In this document: positions 1 through 5,312 of the stretch, in pieces
Layout: every line of letters starts with the position of its first letter
Position numbering within the stretch: the first letter of the stretch is position 1
Assembly (NCBI GenBank): GCA_016188625.1
Contig: JACPHL010000026.1
Location: 1-6,178, forward strand
Direction of reading: 5' to 3'
DNA from: Candidatus Rokuibacteriota bacterium
GTDB taxonomy: Bacteria > Methylomirabilota > Methylomirabilia > Rokubacteriales > JACPHL01
Length of the DNA: 6,178 bases
Notes under the pieces: model-generated
What the model was told of the DNA's origin: nothing
What the model saw: the letters and a program-made list of their open reading frames with translations, nothing else
Database searches by the model: none
Made by a program: the position numbers and the translations under genes

Positions 1-32
1 ACACTCTTTCCCTAACACTGCTCTTCCGATCT
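1..32 (+). other. Illumina adapter remnant (sequencing artefact)
   Basis: The first 14 bases and bases 20-32 (GCTCTTCCGATCT) are identical to the two ends of the Illumina TruSeq Read 1 adapter. The five bases between them (15-19) replace six adapter bases, so the copy is slightly corrupted, as an error-bearing consensus would be. This is not genomic DNA. The biological sequence starts at about base 33, and the window's left edge is a true contig end. Confidence 0.95.
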
Positions 33-33
33 A

Positions 34-52
34 GCGCCGGCTTTGCCGGCGC
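34..52. repeat. GC-rich hairpin, 8-bp perfect stem with TTT loop
   Basis: GCGCCGGC (34-41) and GCCGGCGC (45-52) are perfect inverted arms around TTT. The hairpin directly follows the adapter and sits 20 bp before a second hairpin. It has no T-tract, so it is not a canonical intrinsic terminator. It could be one half of a repetitive extragenic palindrome, which would also explain why an assembly broke here. That repeat identity is inference, because no second copy is visible in the window. Confidence 0.6.
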
Positions 53-64
53 AACCCTTCGGGG

Positions 65-70
65 GGAGGA
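65..70 (+). promoter_or_regulatory. Ribosome binding site separated from its start by a hairpin
   Basis: GGAGGA is the only strong Shine-Dalgarno match upstream of the first cytochrome gene, but 35 nt separate it from the ATG at 106. The hairpin at 72-99 fills nearly all of that gap. If it folds in the mRNA, the effective spacing becomes about 7 nt (base 71 plus 100-105), which is ideal. No SD-like bases lie in 100-105. The sequence is seen; the structure-bridged initiation is inferred. Confidence 0.4.
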
Positions 71-71
71 A

Positions 72-99
72 TCGGAAGGGGGGCGGAGCCCCCCTCCGA
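72..99 (+). repeat. Strong hairpin, 12-bp stem with one bulge and GGA loop
   Basis: Bases 72-84 pair with 88-99 around a GGA loop. The stem has twelve pairs with A77 bulged, seven of them consecutive G-C pairs next to the loop. It lies six bases before the ATG at 106. There is no following T-run, so a terminator is unlikely. It may bridge the upstream GGAGGA to the start codon, or form a composite palindromic repeat with the hairpin at 34-52. Confidence 0.7.
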
Positions 100-105
100 A
101 TAACT

Positions 106-912
106 ATGCGCGTCCCCGTCGTCGTCAAGGTCGGGCTCTTCGCGCTGGCGGTGATGGGGATCTATACCTACTACGCCAACTCCATCCCCCAGATCCAGTC
201 GGCCCTGCCCGAGGAGATCTCCCTCGAGGCGGAGACCGTCACGCCGGAGCAGCTGGTCCGGGTGGGGGAGGAGCTCTTCAAGGGGAAGGGGACGTGCGAG
301 GTCTGCCACCGGATCGGCCAGGTGGGCGCCCGGGCGCCCGATCTGGCCGGGATCGGGGGGCGGGCCGGGACCCGCCGGCCGGGCGTGAGCCCCACGGCCT
401 ACCTCGTGGAGTCGCTCCTTCAGCCGGGCGCCTACGTGGTGGAGGGCTTCCCGAACATCATGCCCCGGGTGGACCGCCCCCCCATCGGGCTCAACCGGTC
501 CGAGCTCTGGGCGGTCGTGGCCTTCCTCGAGTCCCTGGGGGGCGAGGTGCGGGCGAGGCTGGACGACATCCCGAAGACGGCCGGGGTGCCGGCCGGCGAG
601 GCCCCCGTAGCCGAGCTGAAACTCCCGGGGGACCCCGAGGCGGGCAAGGCCATCTTCATGGGGAAGGGCGGGTGCGTCGCCTGCCACAAGGCCGGCCCCC
701 TCGGCGCCTCCCCCGTGGGCCCCGATCTCTCCGAGATCGCCAAGATCCAGACCCCCGAGTACATCATGGCCAAGATCCTGAACCCCGCCGCCATGGGGAC
801 GGTGGCGGGCTACCCGGCCGGCGTGATGCCGCCGACCTTGGGGCAGACCCTGACCGCCAAGGAGTACGTGGACCTGGTCTCATTCCTCCTGACCCTGAAG
901 GGCGGCGCATGA
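106..912 (+). CDS. Membrane-anchored diheme cytochrome c
   Basis: 268 aa. A short hydrophobic N-terminal segment (about residues 5-24) looks like an uncleaved signal anchor, leaving the rest outside the cytoplasm. Two class I cytochrome c domains follow, with heme sites CEVCH (Cys64, Cys67, His68) and CVACH (Cys190, Cys193, His194). Met119-Pro and Met241-Pro are the likely sixth ligands of the first and second hemes. The frame stays open back to a TTG at 43, but that extension would translate two hairpins into low-complexity residues. ATG 106, directly before the anchor, is therefore preferred, although its nearest SD lies across a hairpin. The stop overlaps the next start (ATGA). Likely role: electron carrier, perhaps the cytochrome c subunit of a quinol:cytochrome c reductase whose other genes lie upstream. 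That role is inferred from the gene neighbourhood. Confidence 0.9.
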   Translation: MRVPVVVKVGLFALAVMGIYTYYANSIPQIQSALPEEISLEAETVTPEQLVRVGEELFKGKGTCEVCHRIGQVGARAPDLAGIGGRAGTRRPGVSPTAYLVESLLQPGAYVVEGFPNIMPRVDRPPIGLNRSELWAVVAFLESLGGEVRARLDDIPKTAGVPAGEAPVAELKLPGDPEAGKAIFMGKGGCVACHKAGPLGASPVGPDLSEIAKIQTPEYIMAKILNPAAMGTVAGYPAGVMPPTLGQTLTAKEYVDLVSFLLTLKGGA

Positions 913-3209
913 AACGCCTCCTGGGGTCGAGATTCCTCCAGGCGATCCTGGTCCTCGTCGTCACCTTCGTGATCTTCCGCTTCGGGATCCAGCCCCCGGC
1001 GCCGTGGAGCGTGGTCACGCTCTACATGGCCATCGTCCTCCTCTCGGTCCTGGTGTGGGTCTCCGCGGACTCCGATTCCTGGCGGGCGTTCCTCGCCCCC
1101 ATCCGGGCGACCCTCGTGGAGGAGCGCCGGCGCCCGCTCCTCTACGCCCTGCTGGGGCTCCTCCCCCTCGGGGTCGGCTACTACGCCTACCTCCAGGCGG
1201 CGCCGAGGACCGAGGCGCCGGTCGAGCTCCGGGTGATCCACCCCGCGCCTCCGTCCTCCATCACCTTCCGGGGCAAGACCCTCGACATCCAGGGCCTCGA
1301 GAACCCCCTCCGGAAGGACGCGGCCACGCTCGAGCAGCACGTGCGCGAGGGGGGCACGATCTACGTCAGGAACTGCGTCTACTGCCACGGCGACAACCTG
1401 GACGGCCAGGGCCACTTCGCCCACGGCTTCAGCCCGCCCCCGGCGAACCTCGCCGATCCCGGGACCATCGCCATGCTCCAGGAGTCGTACGTCTTCTGGC
1501 GGATCGCCAAGGGCGGGCCGGGGCTCCCCAAGGAATCGACCCCGTGGAACTCCGCCATGCCCGCCTGGGAGGATCGGCTCAGCGAGGAGGAGATCTGGAA
1601 GGTCGTCCTCTACCTCTACGCGGCCACCGGCCAGGAGCCCCGCCGCTGGGAGCACGCCGGGGGGCCGGGTCCGGCGGTGGCCTCGGGCGGCGGGCGGCCC
1701 CCGGGGAGGACCCTCCCCGGTCCGGCCGCGGCCGAGGCCCAGCAGGCGGGGGATGTCGCGCTGGGGCGGCGGGTCTACGAGCGGAAGTGCGCCTACTGCC
1801 ACGGCCTCGAGGGGAAGGGGGACGGCCCGGCCGCCGAGCTCCTGCACCCCAAGCCCCGCGACTTCACCCGCGGTCTCTACAAGATCCGCTCCACCCCCTC
1901 GGGCCAGGTGCCGACCGATCGGGACCTCTTCGAGGTGATCACCAGGGGGATGCCCGGGACCTCGATGCCGGCCTGGCCGATGCTCCACGAGAGGGAGCGC
2001 TGGGCCCTGGTCGCCTACATGAAGACCCTCTCCGATCGTTTCCAGGGGGAGCCGCCGAAACCCGTGGCGTTCCCCAAGCAGATCCCCGTCTCGGAGGCCT
2101 CCATCGCCCGGGGCAAGGAGATGTACGAGGCGATCGAGTGCAACAAGTGCCACGGCGACGCCGGCCGCGCCGACGGGCCCTCCGCCCCCGAGCTGGAGGA
2201 TGACTGGGGGCACCCGATCAAGCCGGCGAACCTGACCCAGCCCTGGACCTTCCGGGGCGGGCCCAGGCGGGAGGACATCGTCAGGCGCCTGGCCACAGGC
2301 CTCATGGGCACGCCGATGCCCACCTTCGGGGAGACCGTCCAGGACTATAAGGAGTACAAGAAGGGCGAGTCGGAGGAGAAGCAGGACCCCAAGGTCTGGG
2401 CCGAGTGGAAGGACGCCAACCTCTGGGACCTGGCCAACTACGTCCGCTCCCTCGGCCCGGAGCGGCCGAACTGGGCGACGTTCCTGGTCGTGAGGGGGGT
2501 CGAGGGTGAGATCCCCCTGGACCCGACCGCCGAGTTCTGGGAGCGGCAGCCGGCCGCGAACATCCCCCTGGTCGGCCAGGTCATCCAGGACCCCCGGGAG
2601 TTCGCCCCGACCGTCGCCCAGGTCTCGGTGCGGGCCGTCTACACCTCGGAGGAGGTCGCCTTCCACCTCGCCTGGGACGACCCGACCCCCTCCAAGCCGG
2701 ACCCGGCCAAGAAGGTCTTCGCCGACGCCGTTGCCATCCAGCTCCCGGTCAAGCTGGAGCCGACCGAGCGCCCCTATTTCCTGATGGGGGACGGCGCCAG
2801 GCCCGTCTACCTCCTGACCTGGCGCTCCGACGGGGGGGTGGGCGAGGCCAACGTGACGGGGCTCGGGAAGCTGACCCCCCAGCGCGGCGAGGCGGTCCAG
2901 GCCAGGGGCCAGGTGGCCTACGCGGACGGCCGGTACCGGCTGGTGATCAAGCGGCCCCTCGAGACCGGGGACGCCAACGATTTCGCCTTCCCCGCCCGGG
3001 AGTTCTTCCCCGTCGCCTTCTTCGCCTGGGATGGGTCCAGCGGCGAGCAGGGGTCGAAAGGCTCGATCTCCTCGTGGTATTATATTCGTGTAGAGGCCCC
3101 CCCCTCCCGGCGTCAGTTCGTCATCCCCCCACTGGTCGTGCTGCTGGCGGTGGTCGCCGAGGTCCTGGCGGTCCGGTGGGCCCGGCGTCAGGGGGCGGGG
3201 AGCCGCTAA
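909..3209 (+). CDS. Membrane triheme cytochrome c with C-terminal ethylbenzene-dehydrogenase-like heme b domain
   Basis: 766 aa. Three N-terminal hydrophobic helices (about 10-28, 34-53, 77-96) are followed by three cytochrome c domains: CVYCH (156-160) with Met217, CAYCH (294-298) with Met353, and CNKCH (411-415) with Met470 as likely axial ligands. A Gly/Pro/Ala-rich linker (about 250-280) separates the first two. Residues about 525-728 resemble the EB_dh (ethylbenzene dehydrogenase gamma, NxrC-like) heme b fold, with FLMGDG and RPVYLLTWRSDG motifs. Met626 and Lys681 are candidate heme b ligands by analogy with the Met/Lys pair of EbdC. A last helix (about 737-756) ends in basic residues. 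ATG 909 overlaps the previous stop by 4 bp, implying translational coupling. The open frame continues upstream only as an overlap artefact. Likely role: multi-centre electron conduit at the membrane. Donor and acceptor are unknown. Confidence 0.88.
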   Translation: MKRLLGSRFLQAILVLVVTFVIFRFGIQPPAPWSVVTLYMAIVLLSVLVWVSADSDSWRAFLAPIRATLVEERRRPLLYALLGLLPLGVGYYAYLQAAPRTEAPVELRVIHPAPPSSITFRGKTLDIQGLENPLRKDAATLEQHVREGGTIYVRNCVYCHGDNLDGQGHFAHGFSPPPANLADPGTIAMLQESYVFWRIAKGGPGLPKESTPWNSAMPAWEDRLSEEEIWKVVLYLYAATGQEPRRWEHAGGPGPAVASGGGRPPGRTLPGPAAAEAQQAGDVALGRRVYERKCAYCHGLEGKGDGPAAELLHPKPRDFTRGLYKIRSTPSGQVPTDRDLFEVITRGMPGTSMPAWPMLHERERWALVAYMKTLSDRFQGEPPKPVAFPKQIPVSEASIARGKEMYEAIECNKCHGDAGRADGPSAPELEDDWGHPIKPANLTQPWTFRGGPRREDIVRRLATGLMGTPMPTFGETVQDYKEYKKGESEEKQDPKVWAEWKDANLWDLANYVRSLGPERPNWATFLVVRGVEGEIPLDPTAEFWERQPAANIPLVGQVIQDPREFAPTVAQVSVRAVYTSEEVAFHLAWDDPTPSKPDPAKKVFADAVAIQLPVKLEPTERPYFLMGDGARPVYLLTWRSDGGVGEANVTGLGKLTPQRGEAVQARGQVAYADGRYRLVIKRPLETGDANDFAFPAREFFPVAFFAWDGSSGEQGSKGSISSWYYIRVEAPPSRRQFVIPPLVVLLAVVAEVLAVRWARRQGAGSR
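3054..3083 (+). promoter_or_regulatory. Candidate internal promoter for the cupredoxin gene
   Basis: Inside the last part of the multiheme gene, TCGAAA (3054-3059, 4/6 to TTGACA) and TATTAT (3078-3083, 5/6 to TATAAT) are 18 bp apart. The -10 element falls in five consecutive codons ending in A or T (TAT TAT ATT CGT GTA, 3078-3092), very unlike the rest of this gene. It would give the cupredoxin a leader of about 145 nt. The motif is seen; promoter activity is inferred. Confidence 0.35.
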
Positions 3210-3217
3210 CGTGAGAG

Positions 3218-3230
3218 AAGGGAGGAGGGA
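3218..3230 (+). promoter_or_regulatory. Strong ribosome binding site of the cupredoxin gene
   Basis: The purine run AAGGGAGGAGGGA contains GGAGG with suitable spacing to ATG 3237, which fixes that start. It is the clearest ribosome binding site in the window and suggests that the cupredoxin is made in larger amounts than the cytochromes upstream. Confidence 0.8.
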
Positions 3231-3236
3231 AGACCC

Positions 3237-3947
3237 ATGCGGACACGCGCACTGATCGCGGTGAGCCTGATCGGGCTCCTGGCGCTCCTGCTCTTCGGCC
3301 TCGAGCCCAGGGCCGGGGCTCAGGGCGGGGGGACCGTCGTCGGCGAGGTGAAGTACCAGGGGACCCCCCCGGCGCCCGGGATGCTCAAGGTGACCAAGGA
3401 CACGGAGGTCTGCGGCAAGGAGAAGACCTCCTCGGAGCTCGTGGTCGGGCCCGACAAGGGGATCCAGTGGGCGGTGGTCTCGGTGACCGGCGCCAAGGGG
3501 AGCCCGCCCAAGCCGGCCAAGAAGCCCGCCCTGGACCAGAAGGGGTGCGAGTTCCACCCCCACGTCCTCCTCGTCCCGGCCGGGGCCGAGGTGGACATCC
3601 TGAACTCGGACGGTGTGCTTCACAACATCCACACGTTCTCCACGGCCAACGCCCCCTTCAACAAGTCGCAGCCGAAGTTCAAGAAGGTGATCGAGGCCAA
3701 GTTCGACAAGCCCGAGATCGTCAAGGTCAAGTGCGACGTCCACGGCTGGATGGGGGGCTGGGTCGTGGTGATGGACCACCCCTGGCACGCCGTCACCGAC
3801 GCGAAGGGGGCCTTCAAGCTCGAGAACGTCCCGGCGGGCAAGCACAAGGTCGAGGTCTGGCACGAGACCCTGGGCAAGGTCGCCAAGGAGGTGGAGGTCA
3901 AGGCGGGCGCCGAGACGCGGGTCGCCTTCGAGCTGGGGAAGAAGTGA
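3237..3947 (+). CDS. Secreted cupredoxin (plastocyanin/amicyanin-like) with carboxypeptidase-regulatory-like tail
   Basis: 236 aa. A classic signal peptide (basic MRTR, hydrophobic core 6-21, AGA-Q) predicts cleavage after about Ala28. A cupredoxin domain spans roughly 105-180. Likely type 1 copper ligands are His129 in DGVLHNIHTF, then Cys166, His169 and Met172 in CDVHGWM. The C-x2-H-x2-M spacing equals the short ligand loop of amicyanin. Cys59 and Cys104 could form a disulfide outside the copper site. Residues about 185-236 (AVTDAKGAFKLENVPAGKHK and onward) look like a small beta-sandwich of the carboxypeptidase regulatory-like type. The gene is 27 bp after the multiheme cytochrome gene and may be cotranscribed with it, with a possible promoter of its own. 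Likely role: soluble periplasmic electron shuttle between the cytochromes and the CuA oxidase. The copper site is well supported; the partners are inferred. Confidence 0.88.
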   Translation: MRTRALIAVSLIGLLALLLFGLEPRAGAQGGGTVVGEVKYQGTPPAPGMLKVTKDTEVCGKEKTSSELVVGPDKGIQWAVVSVTGAKGSPPKPAKKPALDQKGCEFHPHVLLVPAGAEVDILNSDGVLHNIHTFSTANAPFNKSQPKFKKVIEAKFDKPEIVKVKCDVHGWMGGWVVVMDHPWHAVTDAKGAFKLENVPAGKHKVEVWHETLGKVAKEVEVKAGAETRVAFELGKK

Positions 3948-4143
3948 CCCGGTGCGGCCCCCGGGAGGCGGCGGTCCCGAGCGGAACGTTAAGCGGAGCG
4001 GCGCGGGTCCCCGTCGTGAGCGAGCCGGGTGGGGAAGCCGACAGGCGAGCGGAAGACAAAGAGGAGGGGCCCCGCCCGGCGAGCCACAGACGGGTGCGCC
4101 GCGGAGCGTGTGGAGCGAGGGGCCGACGCCTCCAGCGGGGCGG
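3948..4143. other. Gene-free stretch between convergent genes
   Basis: This 196-bp region lies between the cupredoxin (+) and the small membrane protein (-). It is extremely GC-rich, and open frames through it have no recognisable protein. Short dyads occur (CCCGG 3948-3952 with CCGGG 3961-3965; palindrome GGGGCCCC 4066-4073), but none is followed by a T-run on either strand. I see no intrinsic terminator where two converging transcripts should end, so termination may depend on Rho. Confidence 0.5.
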
Positions 4144-4335
4144 CTAGCCTATGAACCGCTTCAGGTTCTTGAGGTAGTAGGCCAGGAGGCCCGAGACGAG
4201 CAGCGAGATCGCGGCGATGACGAGGGCCCGCACCTCGCCGGTGGCGCGGTAGTCGAGGACCTCCCGGATCGAGAAGACGAGACCGAAGACAATGGCCGTC
4301 CCGATCAGGAGCCTGTGGGCCGCGATGAGCCGCAT
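4144..4335 (-). CDS. Small two-helix membrane protein of unknown function
   Basis: 63 aa from ATG 4335 to TAG 4144. I do not recognise a named family. It has a short basic N-terminus (MRLIAAHR), helix 1 (about 8-22), a polar loop with REVLDYRATGEVR (about 23-35), helix 2 (about 37-54) and a basic end, LKNLKRFIG. Both ends are basic, so both probably face the cytoplasm. Codons end almost always in G or C like the neighbours, which supports a real gene. The frame stays open upstream to 4452, but that part is non-hydrophobic and overlaps the coxB promoter, so the internal ATG is preferred. No good SD precedes it. It is transcribed away from coxB and towards the cupredoxin. A link to oxidase assembly is possible only by position. 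Confidence 0.6.
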   Translation of the reverse strand: MRLIAAHRLLIGTAIVFGLVFSIREVLDYRATGEVRALVIAAISLLVSGLLAYYLKNLKRFIG

Positions 4336-4377
4336 GGTCGTGGGCCGGCAGCAGTGTAACACGGTTTGGGGCCGAGT

Positions 4378-4399
4378 CGCGTTTTCGCGGAATTTCCGC
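4378..4399. promoter_or_regulatory. Overlapping inverted repeats abutting the coxB promoter (candidate operator)
   Basis: CGCG-TTTT-CGCG (4378-4389) overlaps GCGGAA-T-TTCCGC (4387-4399). The second dyad ends one base before the -35 box of the promoter at 4401. This position is usual for an activator or repressor site and also lies between divergent genes. The symmetry is seen; protein binding is inferred. Confidence 0.4.
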
Positions 4400-4400
4400 C

Positions 4401-4428
4401 TTGACACGCGGGCTTGCCGGACGATAAT
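4401..4428 (+). promoter_or_regulatory. Sigma70-type promoter for coxB-coxA
   Basis: TTGACA (4401-4406) matches the -35 consensus exactly. After a 16-bp spacer, GATAAT (4423-4428) matches TATAAT at five of six positions. The predicted transcription start is near 4435, giving a leader of about 114 nt before coxB ATG 4549. The AT-rich -10 region stands out from the GC-rich surroundings. This is the best promoter in the window. Confidence 0.75.
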
Positions 4429-4534
4429 TGTGGAGGATTTGGGGCAGATCACTCACATTGCTCGGCCTTGCCGTGGTCCGGGGGGCCAGCGCCCTCCCCG
4501 ATCCCGTTCCCCCCATTCCAAGGTGGTGAGCACG

Positions 4535-4555
4535 ATGGGTAGACCGTCATGTTGA
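4535..4555 (+). CDS. Possible six-codon leader ORF overlapping the coxB start
   Basis: ATG 4535 follows the SD-like AAGGTGGTGAG (4520-4530) at sensible spacing and encodes MGRPSC before TGA 4553-4555. It overlaps coxB ATG 4549 in a different frame. CoxB itself has only a weak SD (near 4538-4543), so reading of this mini-ORF could deliver ribosomes to coxB by termination-reinitiation. It may equally be chance. Confidence 0.2.
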   Translation: MGRPSC

Positions 4556-5208
4556 GGTGGCTGCCGGAGAACGTCTCCACCTACGGGCAGGAGATCGACT
4601 TCCTGTTCTATCTCATCTACTACATCACGGGAGGGATCTTCGTCCTGGTGGCCGCGGCGATGATCGTCTTCCTGGTGCGGTACCGGCACCGGGAGGGCCG
4701 GCGGGCCACCTACACCCACGGGAACACCACCCTGGAGATCGTCTGGACGATCGTCCCGGCCCTGATCCTGGTGGTGCTGACCCTGCTGAGCGTCCCCACC
4801 TGGAGCCGGATCAAAAGCCACGTGCCCCAGACCGATCTCCAGATCCGGGTGACCGCCAAGCAGTTCAACTGGGAGGTCACCTACCCCGGGCCCGACGGCC
4901 AGTTCGGGACCGCCGACGACCTCGAGCTGGAGAACGAGGTCCACGTCCCGGTGGGCAAGCCCGTCCGGGTGATCCTCGCCTCCAGGGACGTCATCCACAG
5001 CTTCTTCGTGCCCCAGCTCCGGTTCAAGCAGGACGCCGTCCCCGGCCGGGATATCATCGAGTGGTTCGAGGTGACCAAGCCGGGCCGGTACGAGATCCCC
5101 TGCGCCGAGCTGTGCGGGTTCGGGCACTCCGGGATGAAGGGGTGGCTCTACGCCCACCCCCCCGAGGAGTACGAACAGTGGGTCCGGGAGCGCTGGCCCT
5201 CGTCCTGA
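4549..5208 (+). CDS. coxB: Cytochrome c oxidase subunit II (CuA subunit)
   Basis: 219 aa. It accepts electrons from a periplasmic donor at the binuclear CuA site and passes them to subunit I. Two N-terminal transmembrane helices (about 16-44 and 63-83) precede a periplasmic cupredoxin domain. All CuA ligands are present: His150 in DVIHSFF, then Cys185, Glu187, Cys189, His193 and Met196 in CAELCGFGHSGM. QFNWEVTYPG (105-114) carries the conserved aromatic segment (Trp108) associated with electron entry. An insert, GPDGQFGTADD (114-124), is rich in Asp and Gly and might bind a cation. There is no fused cytochrome c domain, so this is not a caa3-type subunit and an external donor is needed. ATG 4549 places PENVSTYG at the N-terminus as expected. 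coxA follows after a 65-bp gap, in the usual order. Confidence 0.96.
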   Translation: MLRWLPENVSTYGQEIDFLFYLIYYITGGIFVLVAAAMIVFLVRYRHREGRRATYTHGNTTLEIVWTIVPALILVVLTLLSVPTWSRIKSHVPQTDLQIRVTAKQFNWEVTYPGPDGQFGTADDLELENEVHVPVGKPVRVILASRDVIHSFFVPQLRFKQDAVPGRDIIEWFEVTKPGRYEIPCAELCGFGHSGMKGWLYAHPPEEYEQWVRERWPSS

Positions 5209-5213
5209 GCCGA

Positions 5214-5229
5214 GGGACAGGCCTGTCCC
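5214..5229. repeat. Perfect 16-bp palindrome between coxB and coxA
   Basis: GGGACAGG and CCTGTCCC are perfect inverted halves with no spacer, 5 bp after the coxB stop. In RNA it could form a 6-bp stem with a GGCC loop; in DNA it is a symmetrical site suited to a dimeric protein. No T-run follows, so it is not an intrinsic terminator. It might stabilise the coxB 3' end or set the coxB/coxA ratio. Confidence 0.55.
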
Positions 5230-5255
5230 GGCGCATCGGGTGAGACCCTAGCGCG

Positions 5256-5261
5256 AAGGAG
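5256..5261 (+). promoter_or_regulatory. Ribosome binding site of the original coxA start
   Basis: AAGGAG lies 12 nt before ATG 5274, with a second purine run (GGGGAG, 5266-5271) between them. No SD precedes ATG 5305. This supports 5274 as the native coxA start, although that ATG is not in frame with the main coxA reading frame. Confidence 0.55.
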
Positions 5262-5273
5262 AGACGGGGAGCG

Positions 5274-5312
5274 ATGGCTAACACGGCAGCGACGGCCATG
5301 ACGCATGGTCAT
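5274..5312 (+). pseudogene. coxA: Detached N-terminal fragment of coxA (out of frame)
   Basis: From ATG 5274 the frame reads MANTAATAMTHGH, which looks like the polar, His-containing N-terminus usual for cox subunit I. It then enters nonsense because the conserved coxA sequence continues in another frame from 5308. Expected residues between this start and GGVLALLIRW, including the DHK-x-IG region and the first half of helix I, are missing. The simplest explanation is a deletion of 3n+2 bases near 5304-5316, either real or made by assembly. Confidence 0.55.

Noticed and set aside
294-908. A 205-codon upstream extension of the multiheme cytochrome frame
   Set aside because: It lies wholly inside the diheme cytochrome gene in another frame and reads as Arg/Gly/Pro-rich nonsense. 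ATG 909 with the ATGA overlap is the natural start.
1004-2203. A 399-codon + strand frame inside the multiheme cytochrome gene
   Set aside because: It is an Arg/Pro/Gly-rich shadow without motifs, while the overlapping frame holds three CxxCH sites.
810-3863. A 1017-codon open frame on the - strand opposite the cytochrome and cupredoxin genes
   Set aside because: Its product is a low-complexity run of Gly, Arg, Pro, Leu, Asp and His with no domain. The + strand genes have heme motifs and membrane helices. Long antisense frames are expected in DNA with strong G/C third positions.
3948-3965. CCCGG...CCGGG stem after the cupredoxin stop as a terminator
   Set aside because: The stem is only 5 bp and no T-tract follows it on either strand.
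3952-4359. Open frames on both strands through the gap after the cupredoxin gene (+ 3952-4359; - 3989-4516)
   Set aside because: Both products lack membrane, domain or secretion features and are rich in Arg, Pro and Gly. The small membrane protein is better supported at 4144-4335.
4350-4366. A -10-like TACACT on the - strand upstream of the small membrane protein
   Set aside because: It matches at only four of six positions, has no credible -35, and would leave an SD-less leader of only about 12 nt.
4439-4555. A 38-codon leader peptide starting at TTG 4439 behind GGAGGA (4432-4437)
   Set aside because: The SD-to-start spacing is only 1 nt, the predicted transcript begins about there, and the product is an Arg/Pro/Gly-rich sequence without features.
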